From Bacteroides timonensis (GTDB taxonomy: Bacteria; Bacteroidota; Bacteroidia; Bacteroidales; Bacteroidaceae): 64,000 bases of DNA. The stretch's first letter is position 1. Every line of letters starts with the position of its first letter. The translations under genes were made by a program, and so were the position numbers. Below, piece by piece: positions 50,628-60,291 of this stretch. The notes beneath the pieces were generated by a model. That model saw only the letters and a program-made list of their open reading frames with translations, was not told the DNA's origin and made no database searches. The stretch lies in contig NZ_CBVI010000012.1 of the NCBI RefSeq assembly GCF_000513195.1, forward strand, positions 62,001 to 126,000. The letters are read 5' to 3'.

Positions 50628-52817
50628 ATGAACGAGCAAACCATACAAGAGCAATATCAACAGACCATCGGTCTGCTGAAACAGAAACGTCTGAAAGAAG
50701 CACAATCCCAGCTGGAAGCCTTTCTGTGGGACTCTAACGACTGGACACTGCGCAACCGCCTAGAACAGGCGCAGACTTCCTATCAATATATGTTGCAATA
50801 CATGAAGTTAGGAATGACAGACCCGGAACGGCAAAAACTGTATCGCCAACTATTAGCCGATACCTGGGAAATTGCCGATCAGGCGCGCATCCTATTGCTG
50901 GATGAGATATCCACCCACTACTACCATTCTTTGCGCAGGAATCCGAACCAGTTGCCAAAGGCTTATGACCTCTCTGTCCAACAGAGGATACTGGAAGGAT
51001 TCTCGGACGAAATGGCTGTATCACAGTTAGCAAACTACCAGGGCTTGGACGCTATCCTAAAACGACATGAAGAAACTCACCAGGTTATGTTTCTTACTAC
51101 CTGGAGCAACAGCAGTTGGACTTTGGAAGAATTTGCCCAGGCAGAGGATATGCTCCGCTCGGAAACATTACCAATCAATGATTTATGTCTGTTTGTCAGT
51201 GCTGTCACACTTAGTTTAATGGAGTGTTTCGACGAACGTAAGATCAATTGGCTGCTCGACGGACTCCGCCATACCCATCCGCAAATCAACCAAAGAGCTT
51301 TGGTAGGACTTGTCATCACCCTGCATCTCTACCCTACACGCATTGCACTCTATCCGGAACTGGAAGCGCGCATCTCTCTTTTCAGAGAAGATCCGGACTT
51401 CAGTAAACAGGTGAACCGTGTTTACATCCAACTGCTTCGCAGCCAGGAAACCGAGAAAATAGACAAGAAGATGCGGGAAGAAATCATTCCCGAAATGATG
51501 AGGAACGTGAATATCATGCGCAACATGAAATTCGGTTTTGAAGAAACAGATGAAAACGACCGTAATCCGGACTGGGAACAGGCTTTCGAACAATCAGGAC
51601 TAGGAGACAAAATACGAAAGATGAACGATTTGCAGTTGGAAGGCGCTGATGTATACATGAGTACATTCGCACAACTAAAAGGCTATCCTTTCTTCCGCGA
51701 ACCGCACAACTGGTTCTATCCTTTCGACCGGATGCACTCCAGTATCATCCACCAGGTCGGCTTGAACCAGACGAGTGAAAGTTCGGTACTCTCTATCATT
51801 CTGCAATCCGGATTCTTCTGCAACAGTGATAAGTACTCATTCTGCTTCACCATTGCCCAACTTCCGCAAGGACAGCGGGATATGATGTTGAGCCAGATGA
51901 CGCCCCAGGATCAAAGTGACTTTATGGAAGAAAAGAATAGCGCCAGCCTGAAGCAATACGCAGAACGGCCTGACGTTATCAGCAACCAGTATATTCACGA
52001 TTTATATCGTTTCTTCAAACTCAGCCAACGCAGATATGAGTTCCACAACATCTTCCAGGAAGAGATTGCTTTGCACCGTAACCCCGTACTGAAAGGATTG
52101 CTGAGTGCTCCCGAACTATTGGTGGCTGTTGCCGATTTCCACTTCCGCAAAGAGCACCCTGCCGAAGCATTGGAGCTCTACCGGATATTGATAGAACGGA
52201 AACAGGCCAATGCGGATATTTTCCAGAAAACAGGCTTCTGCCTGCAAGAGGAGAAACGCTATCAGGAAGCTGTGGATGCTTATCTGAAAGCCGATATGCT
52301 GAAACCTGATCATTTGTGGACGCTCCGTCATCTGGCTACCTGTTACCGTCAAATGAAGAATTTCGATGCCGCTCTGGAATACTACCACCGCGTGGAAACA
52401 ATTCAACCAGAAAACCACAATGTGTTATTCTATACCGCAAGTTGCCTGGCAGAACAGAAAAGATACGAAGATGCACTACAATACTTCTTCAAACTGGACT
52501 TTCTGGAAAACAACTGCATGAAAGCATGGCGCGGTATCGGCTGGTGCTCATTTGTCAGTGGTAAGCATGAACAAGCTATGAAGTATTACGACAAGCTTCT
52601 CGCTGCCAAGCCGCTTGCAACAGATTATCTCAATGCCGGACACGTGGCATGGGTATTAGGAAATATAGAAAAAGCTGCCGGACTATATGGTAAAGCTATG
52701 GCAGAAAGTGGTAGCAAGGACGCATTTCTGGAAATATTCGACAGAGATCGGAACAGTCTGCTCAGACAAGGTATCGTAGCCGAAGAAATTCCATTAATGT
52801 TGGATATGATTGAATAA
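50628..52817 (+). CDS. Large TPR-repeat protein, cytosolic
   Basis: 729 residues, no signal peptide. The first 450 residues are helical without a named domain. From about residue 490 at least five TPR units follow (ALELYRILIERKQANADIF, YQEAVDAYLKADMLKPDH, FDAALEYYHRVETIQPEN, YEDALQYFFKLDF, HEQAMKYYDKLLAAKP). TPRs form protein-binding superhelices. The partner is unknown. A TAGTTTTG box at 50591-50598 may be its promoter. The next gene begins 19 nt downstream. Confidence 0.8.
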   Translation: MNEQTIQEQYQQTIGLLKQKRLKEAQSQLEAFLWDSNDWTLRNRLEQAQTSYQYMLQYMKLGMTDPERQKLYRQLLADTWEIADQARILLLDEISTHYYHSLRRNPNQLPKAYDLSVQQRILEGFSDEMAVSQLANYQGLDAILKRHEETHQVMFLTTWSNSSWTLEEFAQAEDMLRSETLPINDLCLFVSAVTLSLMECFDERKINWLLDGLRHTHPQINQRALVGLVITLHLYPTRIALYPELEARISLFREDPDFSKQVNRVYIQLLRSQETEKIDKKMREEIIPEMMRNVNIMRNMKFGFEETDENDRNPDWEQAFEQSGLGDKIRKMNDLQLEGADVYMSTFAQLKGYPFFREPHNWFYPFDRMHSSIIHQVGLNQTSESSVLSIILQSGFFCNSDKYSFCFTIAQLPQGQRDMMLSQMTPQDQSDFMEEKNSASLKQYAERPDVISNQYIHDLYRFFKLSQRRYEFHNIFQEEIALHRNPVLKGLLSAPELLVAVADFHFRKEHPAEALELYRILIERKQANADIFQKTGFCLQEEKRYQEAVDAYLKADMLKPDHLWTLRHLATCYRQMKNFDAALEYYHRVETIQPENHNVLFYTASCLAEQKRYEDALQYFFKLDFLENNCMKAWRGIGWCSFVSGKHEQAMKYYDKLLAAKPLATDYLNAGHVAWVLGNIEKAAGLYGKAMAESGSKDAFLEIFDRDRNSLLRQGIVAEEIPLMLDMIE

Positions 52818-52836
52818 AGGCATAAATAAATATCTG

Positions 52837-53835
52837 ATGAAGAAATACTGCATTCTGGCTATACTCTGTTGTTTCAGCTATTTGGCAACAGCACAGAGTC
52901 CCGTGGAAAAAGGACTGGAAAGCATAAACCGGGCATCCGCCGAAGCGTATATCGGTTTTCTGGCACATGATGAATTACAGGGGCGGGAAGCCGGATACCA
53001 CGGTTCCAAGGTAGCGGCGCAATATATTGCTTCATTGCTTCAGGCAATGGGAGTACAGCCATTAGGAGACAATTATTTTCAACCTTTTGAAGCCTACCGG
53101 AGAGAACGGCAGAAAAAAGGACGGTTGGAAGTACATCCCGATTCGATTGCTTTATTCAGCAAAGAAGTTCATCAGAAACTCTCAATGGCTAATGTCCTGG
53201 GAATTATTCCCGGTAAAAATGTCAATGAGTATGCAATTGTCGGCGCACACTTCGATCATTTAGGAATAGATCCGGCTCTGGATGGTGATCAGATTTATAA
53301 CGGTGCCGACGATAATGCTTCCGGAGTATCAGCTGTCCTACAAATAGCCAAAGCATTCATTGCCAGCGGAAAACAACCGGAAAGAAATATTATTTTTGCT
53401 TTCTGGGATGGCGAAGAGAAAGGGTTGCTGGGTTCAAAATTCTTTGTACAAACCTGCCCGTTCATTTCACAAGTCAAGGGCTATCTGAATTTCGATATGA
53501 TAGGCCGTAACAATAAACCGCAGCAACCGATGCACGTGGTTTATTTCTATACAGAGGCCAACGCGGCTTTTGGAAAGTGGCTCAAAGAAGATATAAAGAA
53601 ATACAATCTCCGGTTGGAGCCCGACTATCGTCCATGGGATAATCCCATAGGCGGTAGTGATAACGGTTCCTTTGCCAAAGCGGGAGTTCCTATTATCTGG
53701 TATCATACGGATGGACATCCGGACTACCACCAGCCCTCCGATCATGCCGACAGACTGAATTGGGAAAAGATTGTGGAGATAACCAGAGCGTCTTTTCTGA
53801 ATGCCTGGAATCTGGCAAACGAGAAAGAGTATTAA
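52837..53835 (+). CDS. M28-family zinc aminopeptidase, secreted
   Basis: 332 residues from the ATG giving MKKYCILAILCCFSYLATAQ, a signal peptide. An earlier in-frame ATG at 52810 overlaps the TPR gene. Zinc ligands and the catalytic Glu in order: GAHFDHLG (His), GADDNASG (Asp), FWDGEEKGLLGS (Glu pair), FDMIGRN (Asp) and a C-terminal YHQPSDHAD (His). A PA-like insert is absent. Acts in the periplasm on peptides, in the manner of M28 Bacteroides peptidases. Confidence 0.92.
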   Translation: MKKYCILAILCCFSYLATAQSPVEKGLESINRASAEAYIGFLAHDELQGREAGYHGSKVAAQYIASLLQAMGVQPLGDNYFQPFEAYRRERQKKGRLEVHPDSIALFSKEVHQKLSMANVLGIIPGKNVNEYAIVGAHFDHLGIDPALDGDQIYNGADDNASGVSAVLQIAKAFIASGKQPERNIIFAFWDGEEKGLLGSKFFVQTCPFISQVKGYLNFDMIGRNNKPQQPMHVVYFYTEANAAFGKWLKEDIKKYNLRLEPDYRPWDNPIGGSDNGSFAKAGVPIIWYHTDGHPDYHQPSDHADRLNWEKIVEITRASFLNAWNLANEKEY

Positions 53836-53836
53836 A

Positions 53837-54418
53837 CTATACCTTCAGTAATTCCCTGTATAGTTTTTGCACAGGAAGCCCCATGATATTATAGTAACTT
53901 CCCGAGATATTCTCCACCCCAATAAAACCGATCCACTCCTGCACTCCATAGGCTCCGGCTTTATCCATCGGTTTGAAGTTATCTACGTAATATATAATTT
54001 CATCTTCGCTCAATGTGGCGAAACGTACTTCAGTCTGTGCTGTAAAACTTCGCTGCCAATCGGTAGTGGTTATGCATACACCGGTGAAAACTTCATGGGT
54101 ACGCCCCGACATAGTCCGCAACATCTGCAAAGCATCTTCCCTATCCCGGGGTTTGCCAAGAACCTTACCATCCAGCCATACAATCGTATCAGCCGTAATT
54201 ATCAGTTCATCAGGTTGCATCATAGGTATGTAGGCGTCCGCTTTTTCCTTAGCAATGTAGAGCGGTATTTCCTCCCCCTGCAAAGTATCCGGATAAGATT
54301 CATCCACATCCGGAAGAATCCGCACTTCATAATTCACGCCCAAACCTGCCATCAATTCTCTCCTGCGGGGAGATCCTGAGGCAAGAATCACCTTATATTT
54401 CTCTAAATTGTCCAACAT
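53837..54418 (-). CDS. maf: Maf-family nucleotide pyrophosphatase
   Basis: 193 residues. Signature ILASGSPRRRELMAGLG at the start, ITADTIVWLDGKVLGKP (catalytic Asp) and GVQEWIGFIGVENISGSYYN. Maf proteins hydrolyse non-canonical or canonical nucleoside triphosphates and slow septation when overproduced. Follows kdsC by 45 nt. Its stop is 1 nt from the convergent peptidase stop. Confidence 0.94.
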   Translation of the reverse strand: MLDNLEKYKVILASGSPRRRELMAGLGVNYEVRILPDVDESYPDTLQGEEIPLYIAKEKADAYIPMMQPDELIITADTIVWLDGKVLGKPRDREDALQMLRTMSGRTHEVFTGVCITTTDWQRSFTAQTEVRFATLSEDEIIYYVDNFKPMDKAGAYGVQEWIGFIGVENISGSYYNIMGLPVQKLYRELLKV

Positions 54419-54463
54419 AACGATTTAAAGTATTAATTTTTAAGCATTAAGTATAAGAGGAGA

Positions 54464-54991
54464 TTACCAACCAAAGGCTTTATCATCCATCCAAAGTCCC
54501 TGAACTTTCAAGACTTGTTCTACAACGTCCCGCCCACAGCCATAGCCACCATTGGCATAGGAAATGTAGCGAGAGACGGTCTTCACTTCTGCTGATGCGT
54601 CTTTAGGACAACAAGGTAATCCGCACTCACGCATTACTTCAATATCCGGAATGTCATCACCTACATAAAGAATCTCTTCGTTTTTCAAGCCATGGCGGTC
54701 ACGAAAATCATGATAATCATAGATTTTTACGGAAGAAGCCATGTAAATATCCTCAGAAGGAATTCCCAAGGCCATAAAGCGTTTGCGAACAGCTTCGGAG
54801 CGTCCACCGGTAATGATTCCCAGTAACAAACCCTGTTTGCAGGCAAGGTGCAAAGCGTAACCATCTTTAATATTCACGGTACGCATCGGTTCTCCATCCG
54901 GACTCATCGGTATGACGTTAGCACTCAAAACGCCATCAACATCAAATACAAGTGCTTTTATCTTTTTCAGATCGTAATTGATAGTACTCAC
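54464..54991 (-). CDS. kdsC: KdsC-like HAD phosphatase (KDO-8-phosphate phosphatase)
   Basis: 175-residue HAD C0 protein. Motif [10 protein letters not shown] (two Asp), motif [10 protein letters not shown], a Lys in the loop before motif III and [12 protein letters not shown] (motif III/IV). This matches the family that makes KDO for lipopolysaccharide. As usual for KdsC, there is no cap domain. Upstream lies the 22-bp repeat array and the DUF2520 gene. The set is a lipid-envelope and metabolism operon. Confidence 0.9.
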   Translation of the reverse strand: MSTINYDLKKIKALVFDVDGVLSANVIPMSPDGEPMRTVNIKDGYALHLACKQGLLLGIITGGRSEAVRKRFMALGIPSEDIYMASSVKIYDYHDFRDRHGLKNEEILYVGDDIPDIEVMRECGLPCCPKDASAEVKTVSRYISYANGGYGCGRDVVEQVLKVQGLWMDDKAFGW

Positions 54992-55026
54992 TATATTCGG
55001 TTTTTAAATTAGGTTACCTTTCAAAA

Positions 55027-55114
55027 AAAACAATGCTTGTTTTAGGATAAAACTATGCTTGTTATGTACCAAAACATTGCTTGTTATGCATCGAAACATT
55101 ACTTGTTATGCAAA
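55027..55114. repeat. Tandem array of four 22-bp units (GCTTGTTATG core)
   Basis: The core GCTTGTT starts at 55035, 55057 and 55079, and ACTTGTT at 55101, each 22 bp apart. Flanking A-runs repeat in phase. The last unit overlaps the final three codons and stop of the DUF2520 gene, so it encodes the C-terminal HNK. It fills the gap before kdsC. Confidence 0.85.
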
Positions 55115-55893
55115 CGATGTATATTCTCGCTCACAAGCTGATACAATTCCTGCATCTCCGGTTCATCAGCAAGCATCTCCAGATGCTTATTGATTACATT
55201 TTCATCATAACGTACAGCCGGACCTGTTTGAGCCTGCTTCGGCTCCAGTTCATGCACTTTACGGGCTGTTTCATCGATCAGGGGTAGCATCGCATCGAAT
55301 GGAAGATTATATTTCTTCAATAATTCAGCCGCCAGAGCATACATGTGATTCGTAAAATTACAAGTGAACACAGCTGCCAGATGCAGGCTTCTACGCTGCT
55401 CAGAGGTAGCTTCATACACCTTTTCCGAAAGGACAGAAGCAATTGCCTTCAACAATTCCGTATCTTCGGATGAATTGCTCTCTATGAAGAAAGGAATCGT
55501 ACGGAAATCCACCTCGCGCTGTTTGCTGAAAGTCTGCATAGGATAAAACACACCATAACGCGAAGTTTTTCCTTCCCAAATGCTCATCGGAATGCTCCCG
55601 GCTGTATGTACCAGCAAAGCATCTTCCTTTCCGGCAACAATCTCGGGTAATAGTTCCACGAAAGCTGCATCCTTCAAAGAGACAATATAGAGCCGGGCAT
55701 CCCTGGATACTTCCGAAAGTTCAGTTGTATATTCCGCCTCTATCGCTTGAGCCAAGGCACATGCGGCCTCTTTTGTACGGCTGTAGACCTGTACTATACG
55801 AAAACCATTTTGATATAAAGCCTTGGCCAGATTCGTTGCGAGGTTTCCGGCGCCGATAAAGACTACCGGCGTATCTTGTACACTCCTTTTCAT
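55099..55893 (-). CDS. Rossmann-fold and DUF2520 domain oxidoreductase-like protein
   Basis: 264 residues from the ATG giving MKRSVQDTPVVFIGAGN. A longer frame to 56007 overlaps the upstream gene and is not used. N-terminal NAD(P)-binding motif FIGAGNLATNLAKAL, then a C-terminal helical DUF2520 half (SEQRRSLHLAAVFTCNFTNHMYAL ... PLIDETARKVHEL). Resembles ketopantoate/F420-type reductases. Substrate unknown. Overlaps the small membrane gene by 4 nt. Confidence 0.87.
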   Translation of the reverse strand: MKRSVQDTPVVFIGAGNLATNLAKALYQNGFRIVQVYSRTKEAACALAQAIEAEYTTELSEVSRDARLYIVSLKDAAFVELLPEIVAGKEDALLVHTAGSIPMSIWEGKTSRYGVFYPMQTFSKQREVDFRTIPFFIESNSSEDTELLKAIASVLSEKVYEATSEQRRSLHLAAVFTCNFTNHMYALAAELLKKYNLPFDAMLPLIDETARKVHELEPKQAQTGPAVRYDENVINKHLEMLADEPEMQELYQLVSENIHRLHNK

Positions 55894-56225
55894 CTTGTAG
55901 CCAGCCAATATAGAATAATTCCGAGAACCAGCAAAGCCACAGGTAACAGATAGGCAGACATCGTACCGAGCAATGCTGTTATCAATCCGAAATTCAGTAT
56001 CAGCCACAGACCAATCAACACCAGTCCCACCGATTTATCACGCTTGAAGATGAGAAATATCACCGCCGTATAAAGCAGAAAATTATCCTTATTCATCACC
56101 CACGGCAGACCAATACTTGAGAAATGTATCAATTTGTCCACCAGATAAAGTATACCGAAAACAATCAACGTAACCGCTGTGGCCCTGTAAGTATCGCGGT
56201 TATTGTTTGCTTTTGCTGCACCCAC
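55890..56225 (-). CDS. Small membrane protein (111 aa, DUF5668-like)
   Basis: Four hydrophobic helices (AVTLIVFGILYLVDKLI, NFLLYTAVIFLIF, GLVLIGLWLILNFGLI, LLPVALLVLGIILYW) with short loops. Resembles small LiaF/DUF5668-type membrane modules. No function assigned. Placed 2 nt after the nitroreductase gene and overlapping the DUF2520 gene. Confidence 0.7.
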   Translation of the reverse strand: MGAAKANNNRDTYRATAVTLIVFGILYLVDKLIHFSSIGLPWVMNKDNFLLYTAVIFLIFKRDKSVGLVLIGLWLILNFGLITALLGTMSAYLLPVALLVLGIILYWLATR

Positions 56226-56227
56226 CG

Positions 56228-56764
56228 TTACTTTCCTCCGTATTTATTGATATGAACTTTTTCCCATTGCAGATGTTCTTCACTGAAAGGCTTACGTTCC
56301 ATGCCTTTGTGTCCGATAGCAACGACACTGAGCACTTGCAGTTGTAAGGGAATATCGAGCACTTCGCGCACATATTCATCGGACGGCATACCAGAAGCGG
56401 TGAAACGTTCGCGCACCTGCACCCAGCAGCTGCCTAAGCCCATATCTTCTGCCTGTAATTGTATAATAATCGAAGCAATGGAAGCATCTTCAATCCACAC
56501 ATCACTCACTAACGGATCAGCCGTTACTACAATTGCCAACGGTGCATCAGCAATAAATTGCGACGCTTGCGCCTTGCAATGTGATAGTTTTTCAAGCAAC
56601 TCCTTATCGTCCACCATAATAAACTGCCATGCATTTGTCCGCTTGGAAGTGGGTGACATCAGCGCAGCTTTCATCAGGGTAACCACCTCTTCCTGCGTCA
56701 ACTCTTCATCCGTAAATTTCCGCATACTGCGGCGAACTTTTAGCAATTCACTGAAATTTTCCAT
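56228..56764 (-). CDS. Nitroreductase-family flavoprotein
   Basis: 178 residues. FMN-binding features: LLKVRRSMRKFTDEE at the start, AALMSPTSKRTNAWQFIMVDD, SIIIQLQAEDMGLGSCWVQ and a C-terminal IGHKGMERKPF. Uses NAD(P)H to reduce nitroaromatics, quinones or an unknown metabolite. First gene of the operon leading to maf. Confidence 0.92.
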   Translation of the reverse strand: MENFSELLKVRRSMRKFTDEELTQEEVVTLMKAALMSPTSKRTNAWQFIMVDDKELLEKLSHCKAQASQFIADAPLAIVVTADPLVSDVWIEDASIASIIIQLQAEDMGLGSCWVQVRERFTASGMPSDEYVREVLDIPLQLQVLSVVAIGHKGMERKPFSEEHLQWEKVHINKYGGK

Positions 56765-56780
56765 ATATCATATTTTATTA

Positions 56781-56870
56781 GTTACGAGCTACAAGCTACG
56801 GGCTACGAGTGCCATTCGGTATAATAGCGCAGCTACTCGTAGCTTGTAGCCCGTAGCTAAATTATCGTTT
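56781..56870. repeat. 7-bp inverted array (TACnnGC) with MITE-like end (element C)
   Basis: Left: TACGAGC, TACAAGC, TACGGGC, TACGAGT at 56783-56810. Right, inverted: ACTCGTA, GCTTGTA, GCCCGTA at 56835-56855. It is followed by TAAATTATCGTTT (56858-56870), almost the same as the end of element B. The array is in the 148-nt gap between divergent nitroreductase and GNAT genes. Confidence 0.75.
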
Positions 56871-56898
56871 AGGAACGCAAAGATACAAGATTATTTTC

Positions 56899-56906
56899 TA
56901 AATTTG
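56899..56906 (+). promoter_or_regulatory. -7 box (TAAATTTG) abutting the GNAT gene
   Basis: TAnnTTTG match whose last base is 7 nt before the ATG at 56913, so the transcript would begin at or next to the start codon. Confidence 0.5.
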
Positions 56907-56912
56907 CAGTCA

Positions 56913-57896
56913 ATGCCTTTGAAACTGACGACATATTACCACGGGAGTGACATCCCGGAACTGCCGGGCAATAATACATTTCACTCCATCGAGTTGTTTC
57001 ATATCTACGAAGCAACCCCGGGTTATACGCCCCTTCTCATTGTTGCATCAGAAGCCGAAAAGCCTGTCGCCAAGCTATTGGCAGCAGTACGAAAGAGTGC
57101 CCGTCTGTTCCCGCCCGCCATTATCAAGCGATGTGAGGTTTATGGCACAGGAGAGTATTTTGATGAAACTGTTGACAAGGAGTTTGTCTTTGGTGAGATG
57201 TTGCAACGGTTAACGGCTGAAGCATTACGGGAGGCATTCCTTATTGAATTCCGTAATCTGGAAAACTCCCTGTTCGGTTATAAATCTTTCCGCAAAAACC
57301 ATTACTTCGCCATAAACTGGCTACGGGTACGTAATTCATTACATAGCATTGAGCATGTAGAAAGCCGCTTCAGTCCCTCGCGCATCCGGCAAATCAAAAA
57401 AGGATTAAAAAATGGTGCAGAAGTAAAGGAAGCTCATACTCCGGAGGAAGTGCATGCATTCTCCCAGATGCTGCACCATGTCTATTCTTCTAAAATACGC
57501 CGTCATTTCCCCAGCAGAGTGTTCTTCCTACGCATGGAAGAAGAAATGATGAAAGGAGAACAAAGCAAAATATTCATTGTCACTTACAAAGATAAAATAA
57601 TAGGCGGCAGTGCCTGCATCTATTCCGAAGACAATGCTTACCTTTGGTTCTCCGGTGGTATGCGCAAGACGTACGCCCTTCAATACCCGGGTATACTTGC
57701 CGTATGGTATGCTCTGTTCGATGCCAAGCTGCGGGGATACCGTCACCTTGAATTTATGGATGTCGGTCTCCCCTTCCGCAAGCATGGTTACCGCGAATTT
57801 GTCTTACGCTTCGGCGGTAAACAAAGCAGTACCCGTCGCTGGTTTCTTTTCCGCTGGGAGTGGCTGAACAAATTGTTGAATAAGATTTACGAATAG
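56913..57896 (+). CDS. GNAT/FemAB-like acyltransferase
   Basis: 327 residues from the ATG giving MPLKLTTYYHG. A TTG start at 56904 is inside the promoter box. The C-terminal half (about 170-310) has a GNAT-type core (SKIFIVTYKDKIIGGSACIY, AYLWFSGGMRKTYALQYPG, HLEFMDVGLPFRKHGYREF) like peptidoglycan or lipid-linked FemAB acyltransferases. No signal peptide or membrane helix. Acceptor unknown. Confidence 0.78.
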   Translation: MPLKLTTYYHGSDIPELPGNNTFHSIELFHIYEATPGYTPLLIVASEAEKPVAKLLAAVRKSARLFPPAIIKRCEVYGTGEYFDETVDKEFVFGEMLQRLTAEALREAFLIEFRNLENSLFGYKSFRKNHYFAINWLRVRNSLHSIEHVESRFSPSRIRQIKKGLKNGAEVKEAHTPEEVHAFSQMLHHVYSSKIRRHFPSRVFFLRMEEEMMKGEQSKIFIVTYKDKIIGGSACIYSEDNAYLWFSGGMRKTYALQYPGILAVWYALFDAKLRGYRHLEFMDVGLPFRKHGYREFVLRFGGKQSSTRRWFLFRWEWLNKLLNKIYE

Positions 57897-57898
57897 AA

Positions 57899-60256
57899 TT
57901 ATTCCACACTCTGATACGTCAATGGCGGATCAAAGTAACGGGACATACTCTTCATATTTTCTCTGTAAGAAGGCTTTGCAAAATGAGTATCCATGAAATA
58001 ATCATCTTGTTGTTTCTTCTGTTCCTGCTTGAGTGCATCCCGTTCTGCTACGTAATTGGCTGTCTTCTTACCGGAGGCATCAGAGACATCCACTGTCATA
58101 CGTGCTCCCTCTGTCCTGATACTTACCGAGTGATCTGTTGAAACCGGAACATCCAATGTCTGATAAGAATCGATATCCAGTTTGAGAGTTACGGGGGTAC
58201 CGGTCCATTCATAGCGGTAAGTTCCGCTAGCATCATTTTTAGCAATAATCATACGTAATGTACCATCTCCTATATTTACCCGACTGTCCACTACCTTCAA
58301 TTCAGAAGGAAGCTGCGGATCAATGGTTATGGAATGATTGAGCATATCAGGACGAATTCCCAGGAAGTATTGGTTCCACACGCGGATATGCTCGCTATTA
58401 CTCCACGCCTGCAGGAAAGTTCCACTTCGACGTACCCATGTCTGTCCGGCACGTGGCCATGCATCCGCATTCTCTGATAAACTGCCGACAGCACCTTCCG
58501 CAAGTGCCTGGCGGTTCATGTTCCTGAACAAAGTATACGCGATGTCAGCTTGTCCGTTTTCTATCATCCGCTGCATGGCCATACCATTATTCCAAAGCCA
58601 TATCGTGCCATTATGATAAGCATCATCTTTATGATAACGATACCATTGCTCATGATAAGGATGGAACTGTTCGTCGGACTGATCGAGTGAAGACACTCCC
58701 CACGGATATACCAGACGTTCCCAAACTTCTTTTGTCTCATGCATCTTCAAGTCAGGATCAGAAACCAGATCCAACGCATAGATAGCATTGGGGCGGAATT
58801 GCGCATCTCCACTTCCATCTGTATTCAGATGATCATAGATTGACTGGGCGGCTGTGTCTACAAAGTCCTGTTCAAAATTTGAACGGAGACGCTCCGCGGC
58901 AAGATTCCAACGCTGGGCATCTTCCTCACGGTTCATATAGCGGGCAAGATCCGAGGCATTCATCAATTGGGTATACCACAATGCCTGCACATCCACAGCA
59001 CGATTGCCACGTGGTGAACAGGGATACTTACTCTGCCGCTTGGCATCCATCCAGGTATCCGCATCCGCATGGGTAAGATACCCTTTCTCGTCCGTATACA
59101 GACGAAGAGAAGCATCCGTAGCAATCTTCACTGAAGGATAAATTTCTTTCACGAAGGCGGTGTCACCCGTATATTTCAGATAATCGTGCACCTGCATAAC
59201 GAAACGAGGGGTTCCGTCAGTGGTATTATAAAGAATACCTTCCAGATTCAGACGATTAGGTACACGTCCGTAAGTAGGAGATGTGGAAATGGTATCCTGA
59301 TAACGTGCAAATGACGCAAGAATATCACGTGCCGTATCAAACTGCCCTGTACAAAACACTGCACCCGGCATAGAAATAAACATATCCCGCCCCCAGAAGT
59401 CCGTGAACCAGGGTAAACCGGCATACATACCATAACCACCGTGCTGATGAGTGATCAACTGATCATTGGTAAGCATAATCCAGGCAAGGGCATGATCCAA
59501 AGAATCCAGATTGGTCTTTAAAGGATTATGGTCCAGTAAGGATTGAATACGCTGACTACGTGCAGCCAACCACTTCTCTCCTTCTTTACGGAAACCGTCT
59601 ATTGCTTGCCGGCTATCTTCTTCCGTACCAAAAGCAATCAAGAAACCACCTGCAGCAACCGGAACAGTTATCAGATTATCTGCAAATTCAATACCTGCCT
59701 CCGTTACGGGTGCTATACATATTACATTTTCCGGTGACTCTTTCGTTGTATAGAGTACAGAATTTCCATCCTTCCGTGCATCCACCACATTTTCCCCCAT
59801 CAGCATGAATGAGATCCGCTTCCCTTGTACGCTATCCATACGAACATACAGCAGCTTCGGTTCATCCACCAGACAGAATGTTTCCACAGCCTTTTCATAT
59901 CGGCGAACTAATTTGTCAGGATACACCGACGTACAGGCATTTTCCCGAAGCAATCTTTCTCCATCCACATACAAGCGGTAATCGGCAAAGATGCGTTTGG
60001 CATAAATATTCCAGCCTGCATACCAATCTCCCCAATCATCTGTAGAGGTCATTCCATAATAGAAACCTCCATTTTTGTCTGTATAAGAATATTCACGCGA
60101 CTGGTCGTCAGGTATGGCAATGCCTAATTCGTGCGTACTTAGCGGAGATAACTCCTTTACATTTCCACTACAAGCCATCACTAAAAAAGAAGTAGCTGCG
60201 AGTAATATACCCGCAGCTTTCTTCGAAAAGCATAAATTCACTTTGTTGTTGATCAT
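57899..60256 (-). CDS. GH133-type glycogen-debranching lipoprotein (amylo-alpha-1,6-glucosidase)
   Basis: 785 residues. Lipobox LVMACSGN (Cys about residue 29) puts it in the periplasm or outer membrane. N-terminal beta domain (30-260), then the alpha/alpha-barrel debranching domain with LPWFTDFWGRDMFISMPG (catalytic Asp region), DADTWMDAKR and AQFRPNAIYAL. These match GDE_C/GH133 enzymes, which remove alpha-1,6-glucosyl stubs of glycogen. The gene follows the amylase gene by 35 nt, so both enzymes probably act on the same branched glucan. Confidence 0.87.
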   Translation of the reverse strand: MINNKVNLCFSKKAAGILLAATSFLVMACSGNVKELSPLSTHELGIAIPDDQSREYSYTDKNGGFYYGMTSTDDWGDWYAGWNIYAKRIFADYRLYVDGERLLRENACTSVYPDKLVRRYEKAVETFCLVDEPKLLYVRMDSVQGKRISFMLMGENVVDARKDGNSVLYTTKESPENVICIAPVTEAGIEFADNLITVPVAAGGFLIAFGTEEDSRQAIDGFRKEGEKWLAARSQRIQSLLDHNPLKTNLDSLDHALAWIMLTNDQLITHQHGGYGMYAGLPWFTDFWGRDMFISMPGAVFCTGQFDTARDILASFARYQDTISTSPTYGRVPNRLNLEGILYNTTDGTPRFVMQVHDYLKYTGDTAFVKEIYPSVKIATDASLRLYTDEKGYLTHADADTWMDAKRQSKYPCSPRGNRAVDVQALWYTQLMNASDLARYMNREEDAQRWNLAAERLRSNFEQDFVDTAAQSIYDHLNTDGSGDAQFRPNAIYALDLVSDPDLKMHETKEVWERLVYPWGVSSLDQSDEQFHPYHEQWYRYHKDDAYHNGTIWLWNNGMAMQRMIENGQADIAYTLFRNMNRQALAEGAVGSLSENADAWPRAGQTWVRRSGTFLQAWSNSEHIRVWNQYFLGIRPDMLNHSITIDPQLPSELKVVDSRVNIGDGTLRMIIAKNDASGTYRYEWTGTPVTLKLDIDSYQTLDVPVSTDHSVSIRTEGARMTVDVSDASGKKTANYVAERDALKQEQKKQQDDYFMDTHFAKPSYRENMKSMSRYFDPPLTYQSVE

Positions 60257-60291
60257 ATTTACAGCAACTAACCTATTTTATCGTACCTAAT

